DNA of 64,000 bases from NCBI RefSeq assembly GCF_010093065.1, contig NZ_CP048113.1, positions 3,038,001-3,102,000 of the forward strand, written 5' to 3'. Within the stretch, counting starts at the first letter, position 1; every line of letters begins with the position of its first letter. This document shows positions 1-8,836 of this stretch, piece by piece. This DNA is from Chitinophaga agri (GTDB taxonomy: Bacteria > Bacteroidota > Bacteroidia > Chitinophagales > Chitinophagaceae). Under the pieces are notes generated by a model. That model was not told the DNA's origin and searched no databases. It saw only the letters and a program-made list of their open reading frames with translations. Both the position numbers and the translations under genes were made by a program.

Positions 1-68
1 TGTCATGAACGTTTTTACCATTACTACGCTGTTTATACCTTTCAGGTAACTAAATTAAAAATTTTTGC

Positions 69-1463
69 CTACACTTCTTTCAGAATACGGAGTTCCTTAG
101 GATAGTAATTGTTGATACGGTTAGGTAATATCTTTGCCCAGCCAAGCGCCATCCCTTCATACATCATCAAAGCCCAGCCTTTCACATCTGTCGTTACCTC
201 AGGGTCTTCTTTTCTCAGGTAGCGTAAGGATTGCTCACGGGTCAACATCACTTGCGGAATTGTTTCCCTGACCATTGTGCTCATCGCCAGCTGATGATCA
301 GGTATCAGCTCTTTCGCTGCAAGCTGACCTGCTTTTACGCCAGCTTTCCGCAAATATAAGTGCTGTTGCAATAAAGATACAACCGGCATCATATTTTCCG
401 GAAATATTAATACCTCTCCCTGATGATCCATCAGGAAAAGGTTATCAAGACTTTTTATCCATTGTGCTACTTTCTCCTGATCCTTCTTTGCAACGGGTGT
501 AATACTGTCCCTGTGTTTCTTCGCAGTGTATACGTCCCCGGAAGTCTTGCGAAAACAGGTGATAAAGAAACCTTCTCCCTTCACCTTATCAGGATAAAAA
601 CGGTACCCTTCTGCCTGTTGTGGTCCGGCTGTCGTTGTTACGATATGCCAGTCTTCACTGACCGGTATGGGAATATTTTTAGCTGAAAGGTGCTCCTGTA
701 TCCATTCCATGATCTCTTCATCTTCTTCCTTCGAATAGGAGCAGGTAGCATATATCAGTATGCCGTCCTCTTTTAACGCACCCCAGGCATCCGCCAGTAT
801 GCGCTGCTGACGTTGACTGCATAATATTACATTTTCAGGCGACCATTCCGACACCGCTTCCGGGTCACGCCTGAAAAGACCTGAGCCTGAGCAGGGTGCA
901 TCTATCACCATCACATCAAAGTAACCGGGCAGTCTGCCAAAATCACGCGGATCATTGTTCGTAACGACCACATTGGCACCTCCCCATTTACTGAGATTAT
1001 CACCCAGAAGAGCCGCCCTGCTTTTGATCACTTCATTTGACACCAGCACACTGTCAGTACTGATCAGCGATTGCAACAGGGTAGATTTGCCTCCTGGTGC
1101 CGCACAAAGGTCCAGTACTTTCAGCGGCGCATTCAGGTCACAGGTGTGACGCATTGCCTGTTCCACGAACATAGAAGACGCTTCCTGTACATAGTAGGCG
1201 CCCGCATGAAAGAACGGATCAAAGGTAAATGACGGCCGCACAGGCAGATAGTATCCATACTGTGACCATGGTACCCGGCTTACAGTTGTTGCTGTCAGCG
1301 ATTGCAGCACCTTTTGCACTGCGGCATCCTCCTGTAGTTTATTCGGATTGATCCTGAGAGAAGTGATTTTTTCGCCTGCCTCATGTATACGCAAAAAGGC
1401 TGCCAAATCCATACCTGGCAGTCCTGTGAGTGTGTCAGTAAATTTTTTCGGTAAGAAATCCAA
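69..1463 (-). CDS. rsmF: NOL1/NOP2/Sun-family rRNA cytosine-C5 methyltransferase (RsmF-like)
   Basis: SAM-dependent methyltransferase expected to form 5-methylcytosine in 16S rRNA. The 464-residue protein shows the SAM-binding motif LDLCAAPGGKS (about 118-127), motif IV DAPCSGSG with C191, and motif VI ATCSYS with C241. The two cysteines are the release and nucleophile pair of this family. The region after about residue 330 resembles the RsmF/YebU C-terminal extension, which is why I prefer RsmF over RsmB. The start is a TTG just after AAGGGG; no in-frame ATG lies close upstream, and the first residues line up with the usual family N-terminus. It stands alone, tail-to-head after pntB. The exact target cytosine is inferred, not seen. 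Confidence 0.85.
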   Translation of the reverse strand: MDFLPKKFTDTLTGLPGMDLAAFLRIHEAGEKITSLRINPNKLQEDAAVQKVLQSLTATTVSRVPWSQYGYYLPVRPSFTFDPFFHAGAYYVQEASSMFVEQAMRHTCDLNAPLKVLDLCAAPGGKSTLLQSLISTDSVLVSNEVIKSRAALLGDNLSKWGGANVVVTNNDPRDFGRLPGYFDVMVIDAPCSGSGLFRRDPEAVSEWSPENVILCSQRQQRILADAWGALKEDGILIYATCSYSKEEDEEIMEWIQEHLSAKNIPIPVSEDWHIVTTTAGPQQAEGYRFYPDKVKGEGFFITCFRKTSGDVYTAKKHRDSITPVAKKDQEKVAQWIKSLDNLFLMDHQGEVLIFPENMMPVVSLLQQHLYLRKAGVKAGQLAAKELIPDHQLAMSTMVRETIPQVMLTREQSLRYLRKEDPEVTTDVKGWALMMYEGMALGWAKILPNRINNYYPKELRILKEV

Positions 1464-1520
1464 CCCCTTATTTTTGCAGCAAAATACAGAAAAAACGGGG
1501 CATAGCAGTCAACTCATCCA

Positions 1521-2915
1521 TTACAGGGTATTGACTATTTCAGCTACAAGCTGCTGCAGTACCTGTTTGGCGTCGCCAAACAACATAGCCGTTTTAGGCT
1601 GGAAGAACAGGTCATTTTCAATACCGGCATACCCGGGTTTCATACTACGCTTATTGACAATCACGCTTCTGGCGTTTTCCACTTCCAGTATTGGCATCCC
1701 ATAAATAGGGCTGGAAGGATCACTTTTAGCGGCAGGATTCACCACATCATTCGCCCCCAGTATCAGTACCACATCGGTGGTGGAGAACTGCCCGTTCGCC
1801 TGTTCCATCTCCAGGAGTTTATCGTACGAAACATCTGCTTCGGCCAGCAATACGTTCATATGTCCCGGCATACGTCCTGCCACCGGATGAATGGCATACC
1901 TGACCTCTACCCCTCTTGCTTCCAGCAAAGTCTCCAGTTCATGACAGGCATGCTGGGCCTGCGCTACCGCCAGACCGTAACCCGGCACGATCATCACCTT
2001 ATGCGCATAGGCCATCACCACTGCTGTATCGGCCAGTCCGATCTCCTTGTAAGCGCCCTGCTCCTTACTGGCACCTCCACTTTTCGCGCCACCGAATGCA
2101 CCGATCAGCACATTCTTCAGCGAGCGGTTCATCGCCTTACACATCAGGATTGTCAGGATCGTACCGGCAGAACCTACCAGTATTCCACCAGTCAGCATCA
2201 CCGGGTTATCATACAGAAAACCACCACAGGCGGCGGCAACTCCCGTAAAGGAATTTAACAATGAAATCACAACAGGCATGTCCGCCCCTCCGATAGGCAA
2301 TACGAAAAAGACCCCATAGATCAGTGAAAGCACCAGTATAACGGCAAACAATATCACAGTGGCTGCCGGCAATGTAACGGTCACGAATAATGCCAGCAGC
2401 AGTATGAGTGCCAGTACTGAAAGGTTAACGATATGCTGCCCCTGAAAAGCAATATCCCGGATACGGCCATTCAGTTTTCCCCAGGCAATGACCGATCCGG
2501 AGAAGGATACGGCACCAATGATCATACCTGCAAAGATGATCCCCAGCTGCATGTTATCATCCGTTGATCCTGACAGAGCATCTGCCATATGTTCAAACTC
2601 CACCACGGATATCAGCGCCGCACACGCGCCTCCCATTCCATTGAACAGACTGACCATTTCCGGCATAGCCGTCATCTTCACTCTTCTTGCAGAGATAAAT
2701 CCGATCACACCACCTATGAGCAGACCGGCAATGATCCACCCATAGTTATGCAGGCCCTGGCCATGATGCCTGTACAGGAAAATAGTGCCCAGGATAGCGA
2801 GCCCCATACCTCCGGCAGCAATGGCATTCCCTTTTCTGGCAGTGGCAGGATTGCTCAGCATCTTTAATCCGACAATAAATGTAACAGAGCCTATCAGGTA
2901 GATCAGCGATAACAT
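1521..2915 (-). CDS. pntB: NAD(P) transhydrogenase subunit beta
   Basis: Membrane and NADP(H)-binding subunit of the proton-translocating transhydrogenase, which uses proton-motive force to pass hydride from NADH to NADP+. The 464-residue protein has many hydrophobic helices over roughly the first 265 residues. Then follows the soluble domain III, with VPGYGLAVAQAQ and GRMPGHMNVLLAEA, the typical NADP-site sequences, and a GANDVVNPAA stretch. Length matches the E. coli subunit. It is the last gene of a three-gene operon, 20 bases after the small alpha-2 gene. The likely role is NADPH supply during aerobic growth. Confidence 0.95.
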   Translation of the reverse strand: MLSLIYLIGSVTFIVGLKMLSNPATARKGNAIAAGGMGLAILGTIFLYRHHGQGLHNYGWIIAGLLIGGVIGFISARRVKMTAMPEMVSLFNGMGGACAALISVVEFEHMADALSGSTDDNMQLGIIFAGMIIGAVSFSGSVIAWGKLNGRIRDIAFQGQHIVNLSVLALILLLALFVTVTLPAATVILFAVILVLSLIYGVFFVLPIGGADMPVVISLLNSFTGVAAACGGFLYDNPVMLTGGILVGSAGTILTILMCKAMNRSLKNVLIGAFGGAKSGGASKEQGAYKEIGLADTAVVMAYAHKVMIVPGYGLAVAQAQHACHELETLLEARGVEVRYAIHPVAGRMPGHMNVLLAEADVSYDKLLEMEQANGQFSTTDVVLILGANDVVNPAAKSDPSSPIYGMPILEVENARSVIVNKRSMKPGYAGIENDLFFQPKTAMLFGDAKQVLQQLVAEIVNTL

Positions 2916-2935
2916 AAAACAATGATTAGATACAA

Positions 2936-3250
2936 CTATTTAGTCTTCTTTGACTTGAACATCTCCAGCATCCTGTCAGTGACAACAAAGCCGCCCACCA
3001 CATTGATCGTACCCAGTATCACCGCCAGAAACCCCAGGATCAGCGCGAGATAATTTTCATCACTGGCCTGTCCCATAACGATGATAGCACCGATGATCAC
3101 CACGCCGTGAATGGCATTCGCGCCACTCATCAGCGGCGTATGTAAAACGGATGGTACACGTGAGATCACTTCCACACCCAGGAAGATGGATAGAATAACA
3201 ATGTAGGTCAGCTCCAGGTGCTGTTCCAGAAAAGAAAAAACAGGTTCCAT
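2936..3250 (-). CDS. pntAB: NAD(P) transhydrogenase subunit alpha, membrane part (PntA2)
   Basis: A 104-residue protein with about three hydrophobic helices. It corresponds to the C-terminal membrane region of E. coli PntA. The segment SRVPSVLHTPLMSGANAIHG is the conserved family signature. In this organism the alpha subunit is split: the NAD(H)-binding domain is the separate upstream gene 42 bases away, and pntB follows after 20 bases. This three-polypeptide arrangement is the one known from Rhodospirillum-type enzymes. Together the three products form one inner-membrane proton pump. Confidence 0.93.
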   Translation of the reverse strand: MEPVFSFLEQHLELTYIVILSIFLGVEVISRVPSVLHTPLMSGANAIHGVVIIGAIIVMGQASDENYLALILGFLAVILGTINVVGGFVVTDRMLEMFKSKKTK

Positions 3251-3292
3251 TATGTGGAAATAATTGATTTCAGAATGAATGGACAGTAACTA

Positions 3293-4423
3293 TTACAACT
3301 TCACACTTTCTGCCTGTTTCAGTCGCTCATTGGTAATAGCACCACTATGGGTAATACAGGCACCCTGCACAATGTCATCAGAAAAATTCAGCACGAGGTC
3401 TCCGTTTTTGATCAGCAACTGCAAAAAGTTAAAGACATTCTTTGCATACAGTTTACTGGCATCTGCAGGCATGGCGGATGGCAGATTGGATTCACCGATT
3501 ATCGTGACACCTTTATGCACGATCGTCCTGTTATTTTCCGTCAGTGCCGTGTTACCACCTGTAGCCGCTGCCAGATCAACAATCACACTACCTACCTTCA
3601 TCCTGTCCAGCATCTCTGCTGTCACCAGTACCGGCGCCCTGCGACCCGGGATCTGAGCGGTAGTGATAACAATATCTGCCCTGGCAGTACTCTCCGCAAT
3701 CTTTTCCTGCTGCCGTTGTTTGTAGGCTGCATCCTGCTCTACGGCATATCCGCCGGCAGCAGAAGCATCTGCGGCACCTTCCACTTCAATAAACTTGGCG
3801 CCAAGGCTCATCACTTCCTCTTTTACAGCAGGCCGTGTATCAAACACTTCTACCACGGCGCCGAGACGCCTGGCAGTGGCAATGGCCTGTAATCCTGCCA
3901 CACCTGCTCCGAGTATCAGTACTTTGGCAGGTGCTATACTACCGGCGGCAGTCATAAACATGGGGAAATACCGGCTGTAATTCCAGGCAGCGAGCAACAC
4001 AGCCTTATAACCGGCGATATTGGCCTGAGAACTCAGTACGTCCATACTCTGCGCTCTTGTTGTACGGGGTATGCTATCCAGACTGAAGGTCGTCAGTTGC
4101 CTGTCAGCCCATTGTTGCATCAGAGACGCATTATACAATGGCTGATATACACCGGTCAGTACTTTGCCTGCCGGGATCATCTTCCAGTAAGACGTTTCTG
4201 GAGCCTGTATACTGAGAATAATATCTGCCTGTTGCAGGATATCGGCGGCAGGTTTGATCATGGCACCTGCCTGTAAATAGGATTCATCGGGGTAAAATGC
4301 CCGGGCGCCGGCATCCGGTTCTATCCAAACCGTCACACCCTGTTTTTCTAACTGCTTAACCATCTCCGGCACTAAAGAAACCCTGTTTTCTCCTGGCTGT
4401 TCTTTAAGGACGCCTGCAATCAT
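3293..4423 (-). CDS. pntAA: NAD(P) transhydrogenase subunit alpha, NAD-binding part (PntA1)
   Basis: Soluble NAD(H)-binding domain I of transhydrogenase, 376 residues, related to alanine dehydrogenase. The N-terminus carries KEQPGENRVSLVPE, and the Rossmann motif ILGAGVAGLQAIATARRLGA lies near residues 169-188. The RQQEKIAESTARADIVITTA stretch and the PG-rich mobile loop are also present. The membrane helices found in E. coli PntA are missing and are supplied by the next gene. It is the first gene of the pntAA-pntAB-pntB operon and has a candidate promoter at 4462-4492. Confidence 0.94.
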   Translation of the reverse strand: MIAGVLKEQPGENRVSLVPEMVKQLEKQGVTVWIEPDAGARAFYPDESYLQAGAMIKPAADILQQADIILSIQAPETSYWKMIPAGKVLTGVYQPLYNASLMQQWADRQLTTFSLDSIPRTTRAQSMDVLSSQANIAGYKAVLLAAWNYSRYFPMFMTAAGSIAPAKVLILGAGVAGLQAIATARRLGAVVEVFDTRPAVKEEVMSLGAKFIEVEGAADASAAGGYAVEQDAAYKQRQQEKIAESTARADIVITTAQIPGRRAPVLVTAEMLDRMKVGSVIVDLAAATGGNTALTENNRTIVHKGVTIIGESNLPSAMPADASKLYAKNVFNFLQLLIKNGDLVLNFSDDIVQGACITHSGAITNERLKQAESVKL

Positions 4424-4461
4424 CTAATGGAATTTATAATCTGAATTTACGGTAGTTTTTC

Positions 4462-4492
4462 TAAATATAACGTATCACAGCAAGTTGAACAA
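4462..4492 (-). promoter_or_regulatory. candidate pntAA promoter
   Basis: On the minus strand TTG (4492-4490), 20 bases, then TATATTTA (4469-4462). This is one base off the Bacteroidota -7 consensus TAnnTTTG, with correct spacing to the -33 TTG. It would give a leader of about 35 bases before pntAA. Confidence 0.45.
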
Positions 4493-4602
4493 AAAACTCT
4501 GTGGCTCAGCAGGAAAGGCTTGGCAGGATATTGGTGTGCCTATCAGCAGAAGACAGTCCAGAATCAGGCTGAGCTTGTTTTTGTTAATCTAAACTACTTG
4601 TT

Positions 4603-6057
4603 ATGCCAAAAGATCAAAATGGAAAATTCACACCGATAAAAGGAAAACCTTCTGGTAATGGAAAAGAAGGACTTGGATTGAGAAGGTCTATTTCCCCTGA
4701 TGAGCTGGAAGCAGACCTGGAAATGACGGATAAATATACAATGGGACCGGACGAGCTGCAGCCTTCCGTGCACATGCGTCATCCCAACCGGGACACTGCT
4801 AAGAAAGCTGTGCAGCAACAGCATGTAAGAGAAGCGCCCGCTGATAAGGCTGTAGAGGAGACATTCGATCAGCCCCAGCACAACATCACTGCTACGCTTT
4901 TGTCAGATACGATAGACAAAAACACTTTAGCAGTACTGGCAGGTGTGAGAGGCGATCTGTGCGTCACGATCTATATGCCTACGCATGCATCAGGACAGGC
5001 AGTGAATGAACAACAGGACCTGATCATGTTCAAGAACATGCTGCAGCAAACGCAGAAAAAGCTGGAAGAGAAATCTGTTGCACAACCGCTTATTCAGCGC
5101 GTGCTGGCGCCGGGATATGAATTACTGAGAGATGAGATGTTTTGGAAGAATCAACAGGAAGGACTGGCCTGCTTTATCACCGAAGATAGTTTCCGTTACC
5201 TGAAACTGCCCGTTTCCATGCAGCAACAGGTATACTGCAATCACTCCTTCATGTTAACGCCGTTACTTCCTGTGTTCACAAATAATGAACAGTTCTATCT
5301 GCTGACTTTCAGCAAACACAACGCTAAATTGTTCCTGGCAGATGCATTTAGTATGAAAGAAATACGTGTGGAAGGGATGCCAAATGGTATGGACGATGTG
5401 ATACACTTTGAAGAAAAAGGTGATCAGCAATTATTCCGTACAGGAAGCTCAGGCGGGGGCCAGGGAGCTAATTATCATGGCATGAACTCCAACCCCGACC
5501 ATAAGACAGATATTGCTAACTATCTGGAAGAAGTAGACCGTACATTATGGAAAGAAGTGCTGAATGATAAGCACATTCCATTAATGATGGCTGCAGTCGA
5601 TTATCTCCAGCCTATTTTCAGAAAGGTGACCCGCTATCAGCATGTGACTGATGAAGCGCTTACTGGAAATTTTGAACATGAGAAAGCGATAAAAATATAC
5701 AGACAGGCCAGAGAGAAAATGCAGCCATTCTTTGAAAAAAAGAAAGAGCAGGCGCTTGAAAAATACTATAATGGATCGGCCGGAGCACTGACAGCATCCA
5801 TTCCTGATGACGTTATACCGGCGACCTATTATGGACAGGTGAACTGCTTATTCGTAAAGAAAGATGCACAACTATGGGGCACTTTCGATGAGAAAGAAAA
5901 CAGGGTGATCATACATGAATCACCAGCGCCCGAAGACGAATGCCTGCTGAATAATGCCATCACACAAACCATCCTCCATAATGGCGACGTATACATTCTG
6001 GAGGAGGGCAAAATGCCAGCTGAGAGCAGCATAGCCGCTTCTTTGCGCTATGCCTAA
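4603..6057 (+). CDS. BaeRF-family (release-factor-like) protein with extra N-terminal region
   Basis: A 484-residue protein. From about residue 100 it looks like the bacterial archaeo-eukaryotic release-factor family (BaeRF, family 3 type): a VTIYMPTH start, a middle domain with EGLACFITED and KHNAKLFLADAF, and an eRF1-like C-terminal segment ending in VYILEEGKMP. The first 95 residues are polar, low in hydrophobics and probably disordered, with KDQNGKFTPIKGKP at the start. Function in bacteria is not established; proposals in the literature involve ribosome rescue or stalled translation. It is monocistronic, diverges from pntAA and ends at a strong terminator. The family call is from memory of motifs, so moderate confidence. 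Confidence 0.7.
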   Translation: MPKDQNGKFTPIKGKPSGNGKEGLGLRRSISPDELEADLEMTDKYTMGPDELQPSVHMRHPNRDTAKKAVQQQHVREAPADKAVEETFDQPQHNITATLLSDTIDKNTLAVLAGVRGDLCVTIYMPTHASGQAVNEQQDLIMFKNMLQQTQKKLEEKSVAQPLIQRVLAPGYELLRDEMFWKNQQEGLACFITEDSFRYLKLPVSMQQQVYCNHSFMLTPLLPVFTNNEQFYLLTFSKHNAKLFLADAFSMKEIRVEGMPNGMDDVIHFEEKGDQQLFRTGSSGGGQGANYHGMNSNPDHKTDIANYLEEVDRTLWKEVLNDKHIPLMMAAVDYLQPIFRKVTRYQHVTDEALTGNFEHEKAIKIYRQAREKMQPFFEKKKEQALEKYYNGSAGALTASIPDDVIPATYYGQVNCLFVKKDAQLWGTFDEKENRVIIHESPAPEDECLLNNAITQTILHNGDVYILEEGKMPAESSIAASLRYA

Positions 6058-6064
6058 CATAAGA

Positions 6065-6091
6065 GACTGACCAGGCCATTCCTGGTCAGTC
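6065..6091 (+). terminator. intrinsic terminator after the BaeRF gene
   Basis: An 11-bp stem, GACTGACCAGG pairing with CCTGGTCAGTC, has a 5-base loop and is followed by TTTCTATTTTT. It lies 8 bases after the stop of the BaeRF gene and 11 bases before the end of the convergent membrane-protein gene. Confidence 0.9.
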
Positions 6092-6101
6092 TTTCTATTT
6101 T

Positions 6102-6953
6102 TCACACCTTGTCTGATGAAGAAGCATCATGCGCTGATGACTCCTCCGTTGTGGCAGTAGTAGTTTCAGGTGTACCATTCTCTAACTTATCAGGCCTTTC
6201 TTCCTTAGGGGCGGTACGGAATAACACATCAAATACTTCCTTCAGTTTCAGTGTTGCCCTGTCGGTAAACAATCCTGTCAATAAAGAGATCGTCATCAGT
6301 CCGTAGATATTGATATTTGAACTGTCATCGCTCATATTGAGAAATCCTCCCCTGAATACAAAGTATACTGCAATGGCCAGTGCAGCGGCCGTAAAAGGCT
6401 TAACACAATACCACAAAATCCAGCTTCTTCTGAATTTGCCTGCACCGATAAACGTTGTAAAAGAAGTTGCAATATGTATCATATTGCCCAGGAAGCCTGC
6501 AACAGCTACCAGCATCAATAGCAACGTATTAATGTGAATAACCTGATCCGATGGTCCGGTTATATGCCGGTTCGCCGTCGCTTGGCCGTCGCTAGTTCGT
6601 CGCTTGTTCGTCGCTTGTACTATCGGGTCATTTATTGCCGCCGGGCCCTGCACTGTATCTGTTGCTGCAGTGTCAGCCGGTGGCAGGACAGCCGTCTTTT
6701 GCATGGCAGCAGTATCCGGCAGTGCGTCGATCAGCCTTACATGGAACCATTGATTGGTATACAGATAAGTCGAAGTCTCTTTCGGACCAGGTATCCTGTC
6801 CGGCCAGTGTGCGATCAGGTATGTTCCACTGGACAGTGTGAAAAGAACGATCAGCAATCCGGCCAGCCACTTTCCGGCGGTTGTGATCTCATTACCATCA
6901 GCGTCTTTGTAAATAGCGGGAGATGGAGGACTGGCATATTGGTTTTCAGGCAT
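6102..6953 (-). CDS. hypothetical membrane protein with an in-frame 11-bp repeat linker
   Basis: A 283-residue protein I do not recognise. From the ATG at 6953 there is one hydrophobic helix near residues 28-48, a long polar linker, then three more helices near 141-162, 182-202 and 215-231. The tail is rich in Thr, Glu and Ser. A TTG six codons upstream (6971) is possible, but the ATG is preferred. Residues 113-129 of the linker are encoded by four copies of an 11-bp repeat at 6571-6617. Because 11 is not a multiple of three, any change in copy number would shift the frame before the last three helices. No partner gene is evident. Confidence 0.7.
   Translation of the reverse strand: MPENQYASPPSPAIYKDADGNEITTAGKWLAGLLIVLFTLSSGTYLIAHWPDRIPGPKETSTYLYTNQWFHVRLIDALPDTAAMQKTAVLPPADTAATDTVQGPAAINDPIVQATNKRRTSDGQATANRHITGPSDQVIHINTLLLMLVAVAGFLGNMIHIATSFTTFIGAGKFRRSWILWYCVKPFTAAALAIAVYFVFRGGFLNMSDDSSNINIYGLMTISLLTGLFTDRATLKLKEVFDVLFRTAPKEERPDKLENGTPETTTATTEESSAHDASSSDKV
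6571..6617. repeat. 11-bp tandem repeat, four copies, inside a coding region
   Basis: Four consecutive 11-base units begin at 6571, 6582, 6593 and 6604 on the plus strand, with consensus TTGTTCGTCGC, followed by a partial TTGTAC. The 20 bases GCCGTCGCTAGTTCGTCGCT (6585-6604) occur again exactly at 58956-58975. Confidence 0.9.
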
Positions 6954-7109
6954 AACAGGTGAATTAAACAATGTAAATAATGTCTTCTTACGTTAGGGTT
7001 GTATGTCTTTATATGCTCATTTTGTACATGGATATCAACACGACAAATAAGGTAATGGGGATGAGGGGTTAATGCATCTCTAAGTTAACAAAAAAAAGGC
7101 ATACTAAAA

Positions 7110-7143
7110 AGGGTGAAATGCCACCTCAGCAACACTTCACCCT
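7110..7143 (-). terminator. probable terminator after the Fpg-like gene
   Basis: An 8-bp stem, AGGGTGAA with TTCACCCT, has an 18-base loop. On the minus strand it is followed by TTTTTAGTATGCC and then a T run. It lies just after the stop of the Fpg-like gene. Confidence 0.6.
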
Positions 7144-7148
7144 CTTTA

Positions 7149-7928
7149 TTATTCGAATAGTTCCTGTTCGTCCGTATAGTAGGTTTTTCGGCCATTCAGC
7201 TCCTTTTGAGCAATGGCGCCCCCTGTAGGACTATGCGTTAGTTTAGGCTGGTGTATTTTCAGGAAATCGCGTACTTCACCGGCGATGATATCCGGGTGAG
7301 CTTTTCTAATATCTTTCTCCGCTTCTTTCAGCACCTTATGGATAGCAGTATGTAGTGCTTTGATCTTTGCAGCAGGTATCTTGTTACTGACGGAAAAAGG
7401 GGATATACCTGCCTCCCATAAGATCTCATCTGCATAGGCATTTCCGATGCCCCTGATGATATGCTGATCCAGTAACACCTTCTTCACAACTGTCTTCTTT
7501 TTACTGAGTTGTTCCTGCAGGAATTTAACGGTCATATCGTCCGATAGTGCATCAGGCACATCCACTTCTTCCGGGTTGAGGGTAGGTACTGCCATCCCCT
7601 GGTAGTCTGTCAGCACAAGGCCGGTCTTATCCTCAAACAACAGTTCAATGATGGGGTGTTTATTGGTATTCTCTTCTTCGAAGAAAAACAGTTTCCCATG
7701 CAGCATCAGGTGCATTCCCAGCACTACGTCATGCTTAAACTTAAACCGCAATTCCTTGCCTTCCCTGTACACCTTTTCCAGCTTCTCTCCTTCCAGTGCT
7801 TTTCTAAAAGCAGCCGCACTTTCCTTGGCTCTCTTCGTATTTTTTATGTGTACTTCTTTCACCACTTTTCCGGACAACTGTTTGTCCAGGTTGTGACTGA
7901 AAACCTGTAAGTCTGGTAATTCGGGCAT
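7149..7928 (-). CDS. Fpg/Nei-family DNA glycosylase with a zinc-less finger
   Basis: Bifunctional DNA glycosylase/AP lyase of the MutM/Nei family, which repairs oxidised bases, 259 residues. The N-terminus MPELPDLQ supplies the catalytic Pro2 and Glu3, and K58 (REGKEL) matches the conserved lysine. The helix-two-turn-helix motif is seen at DQHIIRGIGNAYADEILW (about 154-171). The C-terminal finger has lost all four zinc cysteines: residues about 226-252 read IHQPKLTH to NGRKTYYT, yet R247 is kept. This resembles the zinc-less finger of NEIL1 and plant FPG. Substrate preference cannot be told, so I give no symbol. It is 129 bases downstream of the DUF72 gene. Confidence 0.85.
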   Translation of the reverse strand: MPELPDLQVFSHNLDKQLSGKVVKEVHIKNTKRAKESAAAFRKALEGEKLEKVYREGKELRFKFKHDVVLGMHLMLHGKLFFFEEENTNKHPIIELLFEDKTGLVLTDYQGMAVPTLNPEEVDVPDALSDDMTVKFLQEQLSKKKTVVKKVLLDQHIIRGIGNAYADEILWEAGISPFSVSNKIPAAKIKALHTAIHKVLKEAEKDIRKAHPDIIAGEVRDFLKIHQPKLTHSPTGGAIAQKELNGRKTYYTDEQELFE

Positions 7929-8057
7929 ATGTATTAGTATTTGGATGATGATACAAAATAATGTTTTTCATGCAGAAGTATGGCGATCCGGAGGGCTGTT
8001 CTTCAATTTGTAAATAATATTCAGCCTGCCGTCCAATGGGGCGTTTTCCTTATCGCA

Positions 8058-8798
8058 TCAGGCATTGGTGAGCCTAATAAGTGTTGCTGCATTTTCAATC
8101 GCATATCCGTGAATATCGTTGTTGAAAAACACCCATACAGTATGTCCTTCTTCCCGCCAGTCCACCATTTTCTTTGCATACTTCTTCAACACATTGTCGT
8201 CATAGGATGTGCCATAAGACCCATCCGGACCATGAAAGCGTACATAGATATGTTTTGCTGTCACAAATGCTCCCGAGGGCCAGCGGTTACCCGATTCTGC
8301 GATCACGAAGGCTATCCTGTACTTTTTGAGCAAGGCAACAGCCTCATCTTCCATCCAGGTTTCATGTCGCGGTTCGAGTGCGAACGTATATCCCTTGTAT
8401 TGTTTCAGTATGTTGAAGAAATGCGTGGCCTTTTCCGCATGAAATTTCAGGTTGGCAGGTAGTTGTATCAGGACAGGGCCAAGATGTTTATGTACCGGAT
8501 CAAACACATTGAAAAAACGGGGTAAAGTAACTTCCGGATCATTCAGTTTCTTGGTATGGGTAACAAAGCGGCTGATCTTGGGACAGAAATAAAAACGGGG
8601 CTTTACTGTATTCGCCCAGGTCTCCACTGTAGATGGTTCAGGGAGACGATAAAAGCTGTTATTGATTTCTGTCGCGCTGAATCGGTCTGCATAGTATGCG
8701 AGGTAGTCAGCAGGTTTAACAGCTGGCGGGTAGAAGATCTCCCGCCAGTGTTTATAACTCCAACCGGATGTTCCGATATATATTTTGCCCGTTGCCAT
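8058..8798 (-). CDS. DUF72 (YecE-like) protein
   Basis: A 246-residue TIM-barrel-type protein of the DUF72 family, with IYIGTSGWSYKHWREIFYPP at the start, ATEINNSFYRLP, and EPRHETW in the middle. Function is unknown; the fold suggests an enzyme. I chose the ATG at 8798 (MATGKIYIG) over a TTG nine codons upstream because the family begins just before the GTSGW motif. The gene starts 38 bases after hemG, on the same strand, so it may be read with hemH-hemG; a role in heme metabolism is not implied by sequence. Confidence 0.85.
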   Translation of the reverse strand: MATGKIYIGTSGWSYKHWREIFYPPAVKPADYLAYYADRFSATEINNSFYRLPEPSTVETWANTVKPRFYFCPKISRFVTHTKKLNDPEVTLPRFFNVFDPVHKHLGPVLIQLPANLKFHAEKATHFFNILKQYKGYTFALEPRHETWMEDEAVALLKKYRIAFVIAESGNRWPSGAFVTAKHIYVRFHGPDGSYGTSYDDNVLKKYAKKMVDWREEGHTVWVFFNNDIHGYAIENAATLIRLTNA

Positions 8799-8836
8799 AT
8801 GGATATGCAACAGAAAAAGTGCCAATAGCAGAGCAC

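Noticed and set aside
1470..1478. TATTTTTGC on the plus strand between rsmF and pntB
   Set aside because: It matches a -7 box but points into the end of the convergent-reading pntB region, with no plus-strand gene to drive.
4594..4881. 95-codon open frame antisense to the BaeRF gene start
   Set aside because: Overlaps the N-terminus of a better supported gene and has no motif.
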